Shown here: in pieces, positions 20,544 to 29,156 of the stretch
Layout of the letters: the number at the start of each line of letters is the position of its first letter
Numbering within the stretch: position 1 is the stretch's first letter
Assembly (NCBI GenBank): GCA_963675425.1
Contig: OY776214.1
Span: 2,790,001 to 2,854,000 of the forward strand
DNA from: Sporobacter sp963675425
Lineage (GTDB): Bacteria > Bacillota > Clostridia > Oscillospirales > Oscillospiraceae
Direction: 5' to 3'
DNA length: 64,000 bases
The notes under the pieces: model-generated
What the model was told of the DNA's origin: nothing
What the model saw: the letters and a program-made list of their open reading frames with translations, nothing else
Databases searched by the model: none
Translations under genes and position numbers: made by a program

Positions 20544-20606
20544 CTTAAGGTACCAGCTTTCTTTATGATGGGCTATTGTATCACAGCGCCGGCTACCGGG
20601 CAACGC

Positions 20607-20812
20607 CTTAAAAAGCCGGCGAACCGGAGAAGCAGAGAACTGGTGCAGCCGACATTCAGTACCCCAACCCCAAGCTCTGGCTTGAGCGCGGCGCATATGG
20701 CTGCCAGGCATCCTGCTCGGGGTTGATGTACCGGCTGGGTCTCCACGAGCTCAGGGACGAGTGTATGGCCCTTGTCGCCCGTCTCTGTCGGGATGGCAAC
20801 ATCGTGGTATAG
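20607..20812 (+). pseudogene. C-terminal remnant of an unidentified protein gene
   Basis: An open frame of about 66 codons without its own start ends in a TAG at about 20810-20812. It reads like a conserved protein end (YPNPKLWLERGAYGCQASCS, then LMYRLGLHELRDECMALVAR). The codon pattern is that of the flanking genes. It is most likely the tail of a decayed or deleted gene in the 414-nt gap between the DUF815 and MBL genes. I do not recognise the family. Confidence 0.4.
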
Positions 20813-20863
20813 GAAACGTCCCCGCTCGCCGGTGAGGTAATGTTACGCTTGCGTGCTATTGTA

Positions 20864-20912
20864 TGAAAAAAGGAGCAGGATTATCTAAGCTTCAGCTTTC
20901 AGATAATCCTGC
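20864..20912 (-). terminator. Intrinsic terminator after the MBL-fold gene
   Basis: The 12-bp stem GCAGGATTATCT/AGATAATCCTGC (20875-20912) is followed, on the minus strand, by CTCCTTTTTT. Confidence 0.85.
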
Positions 20913-20957
20913 CGTAAGATAACGCTATATAATGCTGAGCTGAATAGTCACCTGTAC

Positions 20958-21692
20958 TTATTTATATTCAGCGATGATCTGTTTTAAAGCGGCGGGGATG
21001 TCCCCGTCGTAAACGCCGCCGTGATAACAGATCAACTTTTCGATATCAAAGCTTAAAAGCTTTCTGACGGACTCGACGGCCATCGGTAAATCCAGCGCAT
21101 ACCCGGGATTGGCGATGGATAACCGGCCCTTATACATCGCCAGGGCGTCGCCTGTTATCAACGTTTTTTCCCGGATCAGATACAACGAAATATGGCCGGG
21201 CATATGGCCGCTCGTATCAATGACCTCCAGGCCGCCGCAGACCGGCAGGATATCGCCGTCGTTTACCGTCGTGACAGGCTTAACGGTTCCGATCGTACGG
21301 AGCAGCTTCATAAATCTTTCGCCGTCGGCCTTTTCCTTGGCGGATAATGACGCCTGGAGCTGTTCGGCCTGGACGAGCCGCAAAGACGGTTTTTCGCCCG
21401 TCAGGTACGGCTTTTGCGCCTTCGAGCTGATAACCTCTATAGCGGGATATTTATCCAGGATTTCTTTCATGGCGCCCATGTGATCGTGATCGTGATGTGT
21501 AATAATGAGCTTGGAGACATCCGCCATGCGCAGTCCGGCCTGTGCCAGTGCTTTCTCAATTTCCGGTGAAAAGCCAGGGTATCCGCAATCGACTAAAACA
21601 AGCCCGTCGTGATCTTTTAAAACAGACAGATACAGCGGGAAGCTTTGATGACCGTCATAAAATTGCAGAGATAATACTGTAATACAACTCAT
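20958..21692 (-). CDS. MBL-fold metallo-hydrolase
   Basis: A 244-residue metallo-beta-lactamase-fold hydrolase with the metal motif THHDHDHMG (residues 65-73). Further ligands are the His in SGHMPGH, the Asp in LITGDALAM and the late His in CYHGGVYDG. The group is mostly glyoxalase II-like or lactonase-like; the substrate cannot be read from the sequence. ATG 21692 is chosen because AGAAAGG lies 9 nt upstream; a longer in-frame extension to 21809 would run into the upstream terminator hairpin. Confidence 0.88.
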   Translation of the reverse strand: MSCITVLSLQFYDGHQSFPLYLSVLKDHDGLVLVDCGYPGFSPEIEKALAQAGLRMADVSKLIITHHDHDHMGAMKEILDKYPAIEVISSKAQKPYLTGEKPSLRLVQAEQLQASLSAKEKADGERFMKLLRTIGTVKPVTTVNDGDILPVCGGLEVIDTSGHMPGHISLYLIREKTLITGDALAMYKGRLSIANPGYALDLPMAVESVRKLLSFDIEKLICYHGGVYDGDIPAALKQIIAEYK

Positions 21693-21797
21693 GCGATAGA
21701 CCTTTCTGAAATAATACGGTGATGGCGCTTGATTATAACATAAATCCGCCTGGATTGAAAATCCGGCAATGAAACGGCGGGTGCCTGCGCAGCCAAC

Positions 21798-21842
21798 AAA
21801 GTAACGCACCGGAACAGACGTTTTGTTCCGGTGCGTTACTTT
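21798..21842. terminator. Strong bidirectional hairpin between the oxidoreductase and MBL genes
   Basis: A 19-bp perfect stem (21798-21816 with 21824-21842) and a 7-nt loop. Its ends are short A/T runs, so it probably ends the molybdoenzyme operon transcript on the minus strand. Confidence 0.75.
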
Positions 21843-21874
21843 TCATCAGCGTTGTAATACGGGAGGAAGGATGC

Positions 21875-23131
21875 TTATTTCCTGAAATGAGATATCAAAA
21901 GATCGTTGCGCTGCCTCGTACTGCAGAGATCTCTGAAATCAGCCGGATTGCCGGTTACCAGGCTTTTTTCCAGAGCGCTTTTTATGATACCGATATCGGC
22001 GCAGCTGTTATCAAGCATGTTCACACCGACCAGGCGCTCGTCGTCCCAGGCTTTTTGGACGTATCCGCCGTTCCGCTGCTCGGTTTCCGTCCGGGTGCCG
22101 CTCGCCAGGTCGCCGAGGCCGGAAAATACCATATGCATAAAGTGCGTGATGTTATGCGGAATCGTCCCGCTATAGGTATCCTCGCGGCCAGCCATATTCC
22201 GCCCGGCCGTCCGTCCCTGATAGCGAGCGTTCGGCCACAGTCCGATAATCTGTTTTTTTCCGGTCAGAAGGTTTGTGCCCTGCGCCACATCACCGGCGGC
22301 ATAGACGTCCGGGTTGCTGCTGCGCATGTGTTCGTCCACGACGATTCCTCTGTCAAGCTCGATTTGTTGCTTGTCTATAAAACCAAGATTGGGACGTACA
22401 CCGATGCAGACAACGACAATGTCGGCCTCTTCCGGCGGCTCGCCATCTGAAAAATACCCGCTGAGTCTGCCGGATGCTTCGAGTATTTTCTCAATGCCGG
22501 CGCCGAATCGGAGCTTTATGCCCTTGCTGACGAGCCTTTCTTCAATGATACAGGCGCATTCCTTGTGCGCCGCCAGCGGAAAAAGACACGGGGCCATATC
22601 GGCCAGACAGACCTCCAGCCCGGCGTTATATAAAAGTTCGACAATCTTGATGCCCACCATGGAAGCCCCGATGACCAGTCCCTTTTTAGGTGACTGCTTG
22701 AGCGTGTCTTTAAGCTTCAGCGCGTCCTCCACCGTCCGCATGGCATAGACATTTTTGTTTTTAATCCCCTCAATGGGCGGCAGAAACGGGCTGGCGCCCG
22801 TAGCCACCAGACATTTGTCATAATGCCAGGTGCAGCCGGTCGCGCTGTTGACGGTTTTAGTCTTCGTATCCAGCTTAACTGCGGGTGAACCGAGATGAAG
22901 CTTTACCTCATGACGGGTATAAAAGTCCCTGTCATATCCAAAGGGGAACATTGCCGAAAAATCGATCTTTCCCGATACATAATAAGTCGTCAGCATCGGA
23001 TTATAGGCCGGCCAAATGCTGTCTGAGATCATGTGGATATCACCGGTGAAATCGCTTTGGCGCAATGCTTTAACCGCTTCTATGGCTGCTCCGCCGTTTC
23101 CGAGGATGCACATGGTTTTATTTTCTGGCAA
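21875..23131 (-). CDS. NAD(P)/FAD-dependent oxidoreductase of the molybdoenzyme operon
   Basis: This 418-residue two-Rossmann flavoprotein resembles rubredoxin/ferredoxin-NAD(P) reductases and the N-terminal part of NirB. The FAD site ILGNGGAAIEA starts near residue 9, the NAD site VIGASMVGIKIVELL lies near 150, and the second FAD motif DVYAAGDVAQ near 275. It is the last gene of a three-gene minus-strand operon and probably links NAD(P)H to the ferredoxin subunit. The start is taken as TTG 23131 behind GGTGAGG; ATG 23113 is an alternative. The direction of electron flow is inferred. Confidence 0.88.
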   Translation of the reverse strand: MPENKTMCILGNGGAAIEAVKALRQSDFTGDIHMISDSIWPAYNPMLTTYYVSGKIDFSAMFPFGYDRDFYTRHEVKLHLGSPAVKLDTKTKTVNSATGCTWHYDKCLVATGASPFLPPIEGIKNKNVYAMRTVEDALKLKDTLKQSPKKGLVIGASMVGIKIVELLYNAGLEVCLADMAPCLFPLAAHKECACIIEERLVSKGIKLRFGAGIEKILEASGRLSGYFSDGEPPEEADIVVVCIGVRPNLGFIDKQQIELDRGIVVDEHMRSSNPDVYAAGDVAQGTNLLTGKKQIIGLWPNARYQGRTAGRNMAGREDTYSGTIPHNITHFMHMVFSGLGDLASGTRTETEQRNGGYVQKAWDDERLVGVNMLDNSCADIGIIKSALEKSLVTGNPADFRDLCSTRQRNDLLISHFRK

Positions 23132-23172
23132 AATGCCTCACCGCCTTTAATGTTTAGTTTGTCCTGGTGTTA

Positions 23173-23724
23173 TCAAATGCCCGCCGCGTATTTGTTGCCG
23201 GTGGCCAGAACCAGCCGGGAGGCAACCTTGTTTTGTTCGTTTTTGCTCAGCTCGGCGGTATCGCCGTAGCGAAGCGCTTTCGCCGGACAGGCCGCGACGC
23301 AGGCCGGCTCCGACGCTCCCTCCTGCAGCCGGCTGAGGCACAGATTGCATTTCTGCATCAGCTCGTCCTCGCCGTATTGAGGCACGCCGAACGGACACGC
23401 CAGCAGGCACATTTTGCATCCGATGCATTTGCTTTGGTTCACAACGACACGGCTTCCGTCGCTTTCCCGGGTAAGCGCGCCGGTGGGGCACGCGATAACG
23501 CACGGCGCATCCGCGCAATGCATGCACGAGAGCGAAATATAGCTGACCGTTTCCTGACCGTATTTTCCCTGTTCAACCTCCATCACGCGTCTCCAGACGG
23601 GTGACGTTTGTTCCAGCGCCTTTTCCAGTGTGTGCGGCGCCAGATCATTTTCCTGCTTGCATGCAGCCTGACAGGCATAGCAGCCGATGCAGCGGTCTAT
23701 ATCAAAATAGATTGCTTGACTCAT
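23173..23724 (-). CDS. Four-cluster ferredoxin-like electron-transfer subunit
   Basis: The 183-residue protein carries four Cys groups typical of DmsB/PhsB/FdhB-type subunits: CIGCYACQAAC, CMHCADAPCVIAC, CIGCKMCLLAC and CNLCLSR...CVAAC. It should bind four [4Fe-4S] clusters and pass electrons between the molybdopterin subunit and the flavoprotein. There is no membrane segment or export signal, so it is cytoplasmic. Its ATG overlaps the upstream gene's stop by one base at 23724. Confidence 0.93.
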   Translation of the reverse strand: MSQAIYFDIDRCIGCYACQAACKQENDLAPHTLEKALEQTSPVWRRVMEVEQGKYGQETVSYISLSCMHCADAPCVIACPTGALTRESDGSRVVVNQSKCIGCKMCLLACPFGVPQYGEDELMQKCNLCLSRLQEGASEPACVAACPAKALRYGDTAELSKNEQNKVASRLVLATGNKYAAGI

Positions 23725-25862
23725 TAGTGGGCCTCCTTTTCAGCCTTACTCATTTTGGCCAGACAGCTGGTGTAATTGGCCTGGCTGGAGATCGGGCAAA
23801 ACTTGTCGTCTATACTCAGCCGGTTGTAATTAGCCTGGCTCCAGCCGCCGGGCACATAAACGCAGCCTTCGCTCACGATATTTGTGACGTGCGCCTTAAT
23901 ATCGATCTGTCCACGGAGGGATGCCAGCGTAACAAGGTCGCCGTCGGCAATGCCGTATTTATCCGCGTCCAGCGTATTAACCATAGCCTCCGGCTCCGGC
24001 CGCATCTCGCGGATCCATGGGAGTGTCCGTCCCTGATCATGTACGTACATGGGCCCCGGCCGGCCGGTAAAGCATATCAGAGGGTAATCTTTGGCTGTAT
24101 CGGGCGCGGAGCGCCTGTTTTCCGAGCTCTCCACATAACGGGGGAGTGGCTCGTAACCCATCTGGGCGAAAACCTCCGAAAAGATATTCGCCTTACCGCC
24201 CGGTAAAGCAAACCCGCCTTTTTCATGTTTCTGATACTCGATATCGGCGAACTTTACCCCGAAATCCTTCTCCAGCTGATCATATGTAATCCCCGAGGGC
24301 TTGAGCATCAGATCGGTGTAGTAAGCGATATTCTCGCTGGGGAAATGCGCCTCGAGGCCCAGAGCCTTGCCCAGTTTGACGCAGATCAGCCAGTCGGGAA
24401 GCGCTTCCCCGAACGTCGCGACCTGCTTTCTTAACCGGATATACGGATAAAACCTGTCGTATTGGAAAAATTCCGGTTCTGTTTTTTCCAGGAAACTGGC
24501 AGCCGGTAAAACAATGTCGGCAAGCTCTATGCAGGTATCTGTGATATACGGGTCCACAACGGCCAGAAAATCAAGCTTCGACAGCGTCTCTTTCACGTTT
24601 GCCGTATTGGGGAACATAAGAAGCGGGTTGCAGGCCTGGATGATGCCGGCTTTTACCGTTCCGTTGTCAATCAGCTCCATGGCGTCCGGCGTCGGCATAC
24701 AGCCCTGCATGGAATACAGTAGTGGCCAATGGCTTTCCGGCGGGTTGTATTGCGGTACGTTCATGAGCTCGACAAATTCCCGGGGCGGCTCGTCGGGATT
24801 GACCATTTTGTTCAGCGTAAACTCTGCATTCAGTTTTGGCGACATATTGGTGATCAGGTCGCCGCCCGGCGCATCCAGATTGCCGGTAACGAGCCGGATG
24901 ATGGCGACGGCCCGCGCCGTCTGTGTAACGTTGATGCGGCCCTCCAGGCCGTGACCCGTAAGAATACAGACGCCCTTCGTGTTTGCCATTTCTTCGGCAA
25001 ATTCCCGGATCGTCCCGGCCGGTATGCCCGTTATACCGGATGCCCATTCGGGGGTGTATATGATCTTGTCGCTATTCCCGCCGTTGACGTGGGCCCGGAG
25101 CTTTTCCAGCCCGGGGTCGTTTGTGTAGTTGTTGACAAAATCGTGATCCCAGAGGTCTTTTTCAATGATGACGTATAAAACGGCGAGGGCCAGCGCCAGA
25201 TCCGTACCGGGCTCAATCCGTATATACTGATCCGCTTTGGCTGCGATATGGAAATGCAGGGGATCAATCGCAACGATTTTACAGCCACGGTCCCGGGCGT
25301 CCATTGCAAAATGCGTTTGTGTTGCGCTGGAAAAGGCCGGTTGCCTGCCCCAGTAGACGATCATATTAGCTTTTTCGTAATCGGGATATAAGGGCATTGC
25401 GGCATACGTCATGGCCTGACCGATCAGGCGGGGAACAAAGCACTCCGACGTACCCCAGGATACATCGGCCCCGAAAGCGTGTGCCAGACGCTCATACATC
25501 TGATACGGGAAGCCCCAGCCGGACGCCTGTCCGTTATAGAAGCCGACCGCGCGCGGACCATGTTCCGCTTTGACTTTGTTGAAGGCCTGAGCAATTTCGC
25601 TCAAAGCCTCGTCCCAGCTGATGCGTTCCCACTTGTTTTCGCCTCTTTGACCGGCACGCCTCACCGGGTATTTCAGACGATTGACGTCGCTGAGAAGCTG
25701 TTTGGCACTCAGGCCCTTTGAACAAACAGCGCCTTTTGTCCGGGGATCTTTGGCGTACCCCTCGATTTTATTGACTTTGCCGTCCTTGAGCTTTACTTTC
25801 AGAGAACAGCTGTTGGTGCAGGCACCGCATACAGTCAATACTTCTGTTTCTTTTCCGTTCAT
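23724..25862 (-). CDS. Molybdopterin-dependent oxidoreductase, catalytic subunit
   Basis: A 712-residue member of the DMSO reductase superfamily (Mo/W-bis-MGD). The N-terminus binds a [4Fe-4S] cluster (C12, C15, C19, C47). Cys141 in SWGTSECFVPR lies where the protein ligand of molybdenum is expected, as in PhsA/PsrA-like enzymes. The C-terminal molydopterin-binding domain reads LICFTGRPGPMYVHDQGRTL and VYVPGGW. No twin-arginine signal is present, so it acts in the cytoplasm. ATG 25862 follows AAAGGACGGG; the longer frame to 25997 runs across the promoter. Substrate unknown: candidates are sulfur oxyanions or organic hydroxyl/dehydroxylation substrates. Confidence 0.92.
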   Translation of the reverse strand: MNGKETEVLTVCGACTNSCSLKVKLKDGKVNKIEGYAKDPRTKGAVCSKGLSAKQLLSDVNRLKYPVRRAGQRGENKWERISWDEALSEIAQAFNKVKAEHGPRAVGFYNGQASGWGFPYQMYERLAHAFGADVSWGTSECFVPRLIGQAMTYAAMPLYPDYEKANMIVYWGRQPAFSSATQTHFAMDARDRGCKIVAIDPLHFHIAAKADQYIRIEPGTDLALALAVLYVIIEKDLWDHDFVNNYTNDPGLEKLRAHVNGGNSDKIIYTPEWASGITGIPAGTIREFAEEMANTKGVCILTGHGLEGRINVTQTARAVAIIRLVTGNLDAPGGDLITNMSPKLNAEFTLNKMVNPDEPPREFVELMNVPQYNPPESHWPLLYSMQGCMPTPDAMELIDNGTVKAGIIQACNPLLMFPNTANVKETLSKLDFLAVVDPYITDTCIELADIVLPAASFLEKTEPEFFQYDRFYPYIRLRKQVATFGEALPDWLICVKLGKALGLEAHFPSENIAYYTDLMLKPSGITYDQLEKDFGVKFADIEYQKHEKGGFALPGGKANIFSEVFAQMGYEPLPRYVESSENRRSAPDTAKDYPLICFTGRPGPMYVHDQGRTLPWIREMRPEPEAMVNTLDADKYGIADGDLVTLASLRGQIDIKAHVTNIVSEGCVYVPGGWSQANYNRLSIDDKFCPISSQANYTSCLAKMSKAEKEAH

Positions 25863-25916
25863 GCAATCCCGTCCTTTATGGTTATTCAAGCGTGTGAATG
25901 GGGCTAACTTATCAGG

Positions 25917-25927
25917 TTGTCTGACAA
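25917..25927. promoter_or_regulatory. Predicted operator for the GntR/FCD regulator
   Basis: TTGTCTGACAA is a perfect palindrome that fits the TNGTNNNACNA pattern known for FadR/LldR-type (FCD) regulators. It lies about 5-15 nt past the predicted transcription start of the molybdoenzyme operon, so binding should repress it. An overlapping ACAAGTTGT half-palindrome extends it. Confidence 0.7.
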
Positions 25928-25938
25928 GTTGTACTTGA

Positions 25939-25967
25939 ACTATATCAAAAAAGAATAGATATATCAA
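25939..25967 (-). promoter_or_regulatory. Promoter of the molybdoenzyme operon
   Basis: On the minus strand: TTGATA (25962-25967), a 17-nt spacer and TATAGT (25939-25944), about 80 nt before the ATG of the catalytic subunit. Confidence 0.75.
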
Positions 25968-26000
25968 GTGTTTCATCCGTTGGGGCCGAAATTTCAACCC

Positions 26001-26029
26001 TTGCTTATTTTTACTGAATCTTATATAAT
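26001..26029 (+). promoter_or_regulatory. Promoter of the GntR/FCD regulator gene
   Basis: TTGCTT (26001-26006), a 17-nt spacer and TATAAT (26024-26029), divergent from the molybdoenzyme promoter. Confidence 0.65.
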
Positions 26030-26059
26030 TCCGGTAATCTTTACAGGAGATGTAGAAAT

Positions 26060-26773
26060 ATGTTTGTTAAAGCCAGTGGCAAAAAACTGTATGAAGAAGT
26101 TGCCAATCAGATTAAATATTTAATAGAAACCAAACAGCTGAAAAACGGGGATGTGCTTCCCTCGGAGGAAGAATTATCCAAAAGCGTCGGCGTGGGAAGA
26201 TCGACCGTGAGGGAAGCTTTGCGCAGCTTGGAGTTGATCGGTCTGGTCGAGACCAGAAGAGGCAAAGGTACCGTCGTAAAAACTGCCGATATTGAGGCGT
26301 TTAACAGCAAGATTCTTGACAGCGTCAAGAATCTTGGCATGGATTCCTATTATGTATATGAGCTTGACCGGCTCCTGGAGCCGAACGCGGCAAAGCTCAT
26401 GGCCCAAAGAGCGGAAGCGGCTGATATCAGCATGCTTGAATCGATTCTTGAAAAAATGAAAGAATCAATCGAAAGAGGCGGAACAGGCAAAGAAGAATCG
26501 CTGGCGTTTCATAAGGCGATATATAAAGCGCTGAACAACCCGTTTCTGGATAGTATTTTTGATTTGACCAAAGACGTTCATCAGAAGGACCGGGAGACGA
26601 TCTTCGGCCTGGTCGATCGGGGAAATCAGACGTATGAGGAGCATTATAAGATATTTGAGGCCATTAAAAACAGAGATGGCGTCAAAGCATTCAAATACAT
26701 GGACAGGCATCTGGCAAAAGTAGGTGTGACGTACGACAAAATATACAGTTTTAAAAATACGAGTGAGGAATGA
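26060..26773 (+). CDS. GntR-family (FadR/FCD) transcriptional regulator
   Basis: A 237-residue repressor-type protein. The winged helix is at residues 10-75 (PSEEELSKSVGVGRSTVREALRSLELIGLV), and an FCD ligand-binding domain fills the rest, with the His-rich metal/ligand positions FHKAIYKALNN and MDRHLAKVG. FCD regulators usually respond to small organic acids. It is transcribed divergently from the molybdoenzyme operon and a matching operator lies in the shared region, so it probably senses that operon's substrate. ATG 26060 follows CAGGAGA. Confidence 0.93.
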   Translation: MFVKASGKKLYEEVANQIKYLIETKQLKNGDVLPSEEELSKSVGVGRSTVREALRSLELIGLVETRRGKGTVVKTADIEAFNSKILDSVKNLGMDSYYVYELDRLLEPNAAKLMAQRAEAADISMLESILEKMKESIERGGTGKEESLAFHKAIYKALNNPFLDSIFDLTKDVHQKDRETIFGLVDRGNQTYEEHYKIFEAIKNRDGVKAFKYMDRHLAKVGVTYDKIYSFKNTSEE

Positions 26774-26929
26774 CTCAAAATAGCCTGGTGCGGGCATCTG
26801 CTTTGGGGTAGCAAGAAGGTTTTGACAGAGATCCTTTTGGTTGCGATGGGTTACAACATCCACAAACTCCATAACAAGATTCAAAGTAACCGTACTGGTA
26901 GACAGCTGTTTGAAAAACTTACAGCTTAA
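26774..26929 (+). pseudogene. C-terminal remnant of a transposase
   Basis: Directly after the regulator stop, in the same frame, about 50 codons end at 26929 and include KKVLTEILLVAMGYNIHKLH. This looks like the C-terminus of IS1182/IS1380-like DDE transposases (VLTE...AYNLKRL). The rest of the element is absent. The hairpin at 27011-27046 has the AGGGGCTGTAGCAA form often seen at the ends of such elements and may be its surviving end. Confidence 0.55.
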
Positions 26930-27010
26930 CTGAGTAAAAAACTGAACAGTTTTCAACATGATGTCGGGTTTTTGGACTTCTGGTTTTGATTCGGATTCCA
27001 ACCATAAATC

Positions 27011-27051
27011 AGGGGCTGTAGCAATTTTCGTTTTGCTACAGCCCCTTTTTG
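27011..27051. terminator. Hairpin/terminator, possibly an old IS end
   Basis: A 14-bp perfect stem (27011-27024 with 27033-27046), 8-nt loop, then TTTTT. It can end transcripts from the left. The remainder of the gap to 27226 is AT-rich and shows nothing else I can name. Confidence 0.75.
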
Positions 27052-27226
27052 ATGTGCAACCATTCGATTTGTGCTCTTAGAATTTGTCCGGAAAAATTTT
27101 ATAAAAAAATTGATCGTGACGATATATTATATGTAAAATTTTTTTTAAATCCGGAGTATCTGGCGTTCGTTGTATGCATTGCAAATGTTTGGCTGATGGT
27201 CCGGATCTTTCAGGAGGTAAACCCAC

Positions 27227-28582
27227 ATGAAAAAAGTTTTAAAATCCGCACTTGCCCTTTCTCTGGCTTTCGTGATAATTGTTGGGGTGCTGCCGGCCAC
27301 AGCTCTCGCCGCGGACTATACTGCCACCACTTACGATGAGCTTGTAAAGCTTGTTGCAAAACAATTTGTTGCAAGAAATCCCAGCTTTTCGGTTGATATT
27401 GATAATGCCGGCGATGACCTTATTTCCAAAATCGAAGATAATGAAGCCTTCTGGAAGGACGTTTACCTCACTGACTTCGCCGATACAACGGCCGACACTT
27501 ACTATGTGTGGGGCAATATGGAGGGCAATAAATACATAGACTTAACAGACAACGGCAGCTCTGTCGAAGTCTACTTCGAGCAGGAATACCACACGACCAA
27601 AGAACAAGAGGACTTTGTTGACAGCAAGATTACCGAGATTATGGCTTCTCTTAATCTTGCCGGAAAGTCCGATTACGAAAAAATATATGCAATTCATAAT
27701 TATGTCATCAGGGTTACGGAATACGATGACTCCCTGACAAAATCCTCCGCATATGATGCGCTCCAAGGCTCAGTTATGTGTAACGGCTATGCATTGCTGT
27801 TTTATAGGCTGTGTGCTGAAGCCGGGATTACGGCAGCAATGATTCCCGGTCAAGCCGGAGAAGGCAGAGACGCCGATGCTCATGCGTGGAACTCGGTTTA
27901 TCTTGACGGCAAATGGTATTTTGTCGATCCCACTTGGGACGACCCCACCGATTCGGGGGACTACACTGCAGCTTCGGATTATTTTTTAGGCGGAAAAGAT
28001 GTTTTTGACTCAAGCCATACGGTTGAGACCGACGAAACCCTTTTCCCGTTCCTGTCTCTGGTAGACTATACTACTGAGCTTGCGAATGTAAAATACGATT
28101 CTTCAACGGCAACACCAACCGAGCCGGAACCGGAACCCATTACCGGAACAACATTAACCGCGGTTCCCTCGCCACACAACAACGTGTCTGTTGACGGTAA
28201 AGTAATTGCTTTCGATGCATACAACATCAATGGATACACGTACTTCAAGCTTAGAGATCTCGCATATGTATTCAATGGTACAAATTCTCAATTCTCTGTG
28301 ACTTGGATTCCCGAGACAGAAACGATAGATTTATCACTCTACGAAGGCTATACCCCTAACGGTACCGAAATGGCACCTGCTGGTACGGTAAACAGAGACG
28401 TGGTACTATCCACACATAGAGTAACCTTTGATGGTACGGATACAAGCATATCCGCATACAACATCGGTGGCAACAATTATTACAAGCTAAGAGATTTAGC
28501 TGGCGCGATAGGCTATGGCGTAGACTTTGTCGACAATGTCATTACAATAGACACCACCGTAGGCTACAGCCTTGTCGCATAA
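27227..28582 (+). CDS. Secreted transglutaminase-like protein with stalk domains
   Basis: The protein (451 aa) starts with a Sec signal peptide (about residues 1-29, ...VLPATALAA). A transglutaminase-like cysteine-protease core at about 120-290 has the catalytic Cys in GSVMCNGYA (near 185), the His in DADAHAWNSV (near 218) and the Asp in FVDPTWDD (near 233). After a Pro/Glu linker come two copper-amine-oxidase-N-like stalk repeats, each with FKLRDLA or YKLRDLA. It is likely a cell-surface peptidase or cross-linker. Ribosome site CAGGAGG. It is more AT-rich than the core genes. Confidence 0.88.
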   Translation: MKKVLKSALALSLAFVIIVGVLPATALAADYTATTYDELVKLVAKQFVARNPSFSVDIDNAGDDLISKIEDNEAFWKDVYLTDFADTTADTYYVWGNMEGNKYIDLTDNGSSVEVYFEQEYHTTKEQEDFVDSKITEIMASLNLAGKSDYEKIYAIHNYVIRVTEYDDSLTKSSAYDALQGSVMCNGYALLFYRLCAEAGITAAMIPGQAGEGRDADAHAWNSVYLDGKWYFVDPTWDDPTDSGDYTAASDYFLGGKDVFDSSHTVETDETLFPFLSLVDYTTELANVKYDSSTATPTEPEPEPITGTTLTAVPSPHNNVSVDGKVIAFDAYNINGYTYFKLRDLAYVFNGTNSQFSVTWIPETETIDLSLYEGYTPNGTEMAPAGTVNRDVVLSTHRVTFDGTDTSISAYNIGGNNYYKLRDLAGAIGYGVDFVDNVITIDTTVGYSLVA

Positions 28583-28685
28583 CCCTTAACTATATAATAA
28601 CCGTACCCGATACTGCTCCCGTGCTGGGCGGCCTGCCGAGCCTGGGTGCGGCTTCATAAATACGAAGTGGGTACTTCGGTAAAAC

Positions 28686-28722
28686 AAAAAACCCTGTGAC
28701 GATTAAATCACAGGGTTTTTTA
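28686..28722 (+). terminator. Intrinsic terminator after the transglutaminase-like gene
   Basis: An 11-bp stem AAACCCTGTGA/TCACAGGGTTT with an 8-nt loop, then a T run. Confidence 0.88.
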
Positions 28723-28774
28723 TTGGCACAGCGGAACCATTCAAATCCGAACCGCACAAACCCTCTAAATCTTC

Positions 28775-29038
28775 TTGCATTTCAATATAGGAAACCTGGC
28801 CGGTGTCTTTGATGTTGAAGTACATAACCACCTTATCGTCATACGACAGGAGGATGACGACGTAAAAACCACAACCATAACGGTGAGGAAGAACGGCAAG
28901 CCCACCGAGCTGACCAGCATCGTGTACCATGATGAGAATTACATGCGCATCCGAGATCTGGCCGACGCCCAGAAAGACGACAAGCTCACCATTGACTGGG
29001 ATCAGAAAACAAAAACGGTGCCGGTAGAAAGCAAATAG
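28775..29038 (+). pseudogene. Fragment resembling the C-terminus of a stalk-domain/lysin protein
   Basis: The 87-codon frame starts at a TTG with no ribosome site. From about codon 29 it reads as the end of a stalk-like repeat (DENYMRIRDLADAQ, LTIDWDQKTKTV), the kind of C-terminus I associate with clostridial amidases and prophage lysins. The N-terminal enzyme domain is missing, so it is probably a remnant left by deletion or recombination rather than a working gene. It could have arisen from a relative of the preceding stalk-domain gene. Confidence 0.45.
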
Positions 29039-29156
29039 AGGTGATTGTAGAAACCGCAGAGCCAGCAAAGCTGGTTTCTGCAGTTTTCGCTTTATGTTGC
29101 ATTTTTCAACAATTTGGACTATTATAATTGTATTTGTTGCAGAGGAGCACTTGTAA

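Noticed and set aside
26774..27030. Duplicate of the tRNA-Arg 3' end as an attachment site for the accessory patch
   Set aside because: I found no copy of the GACTCGAACC-type segment on the far side of the patch.
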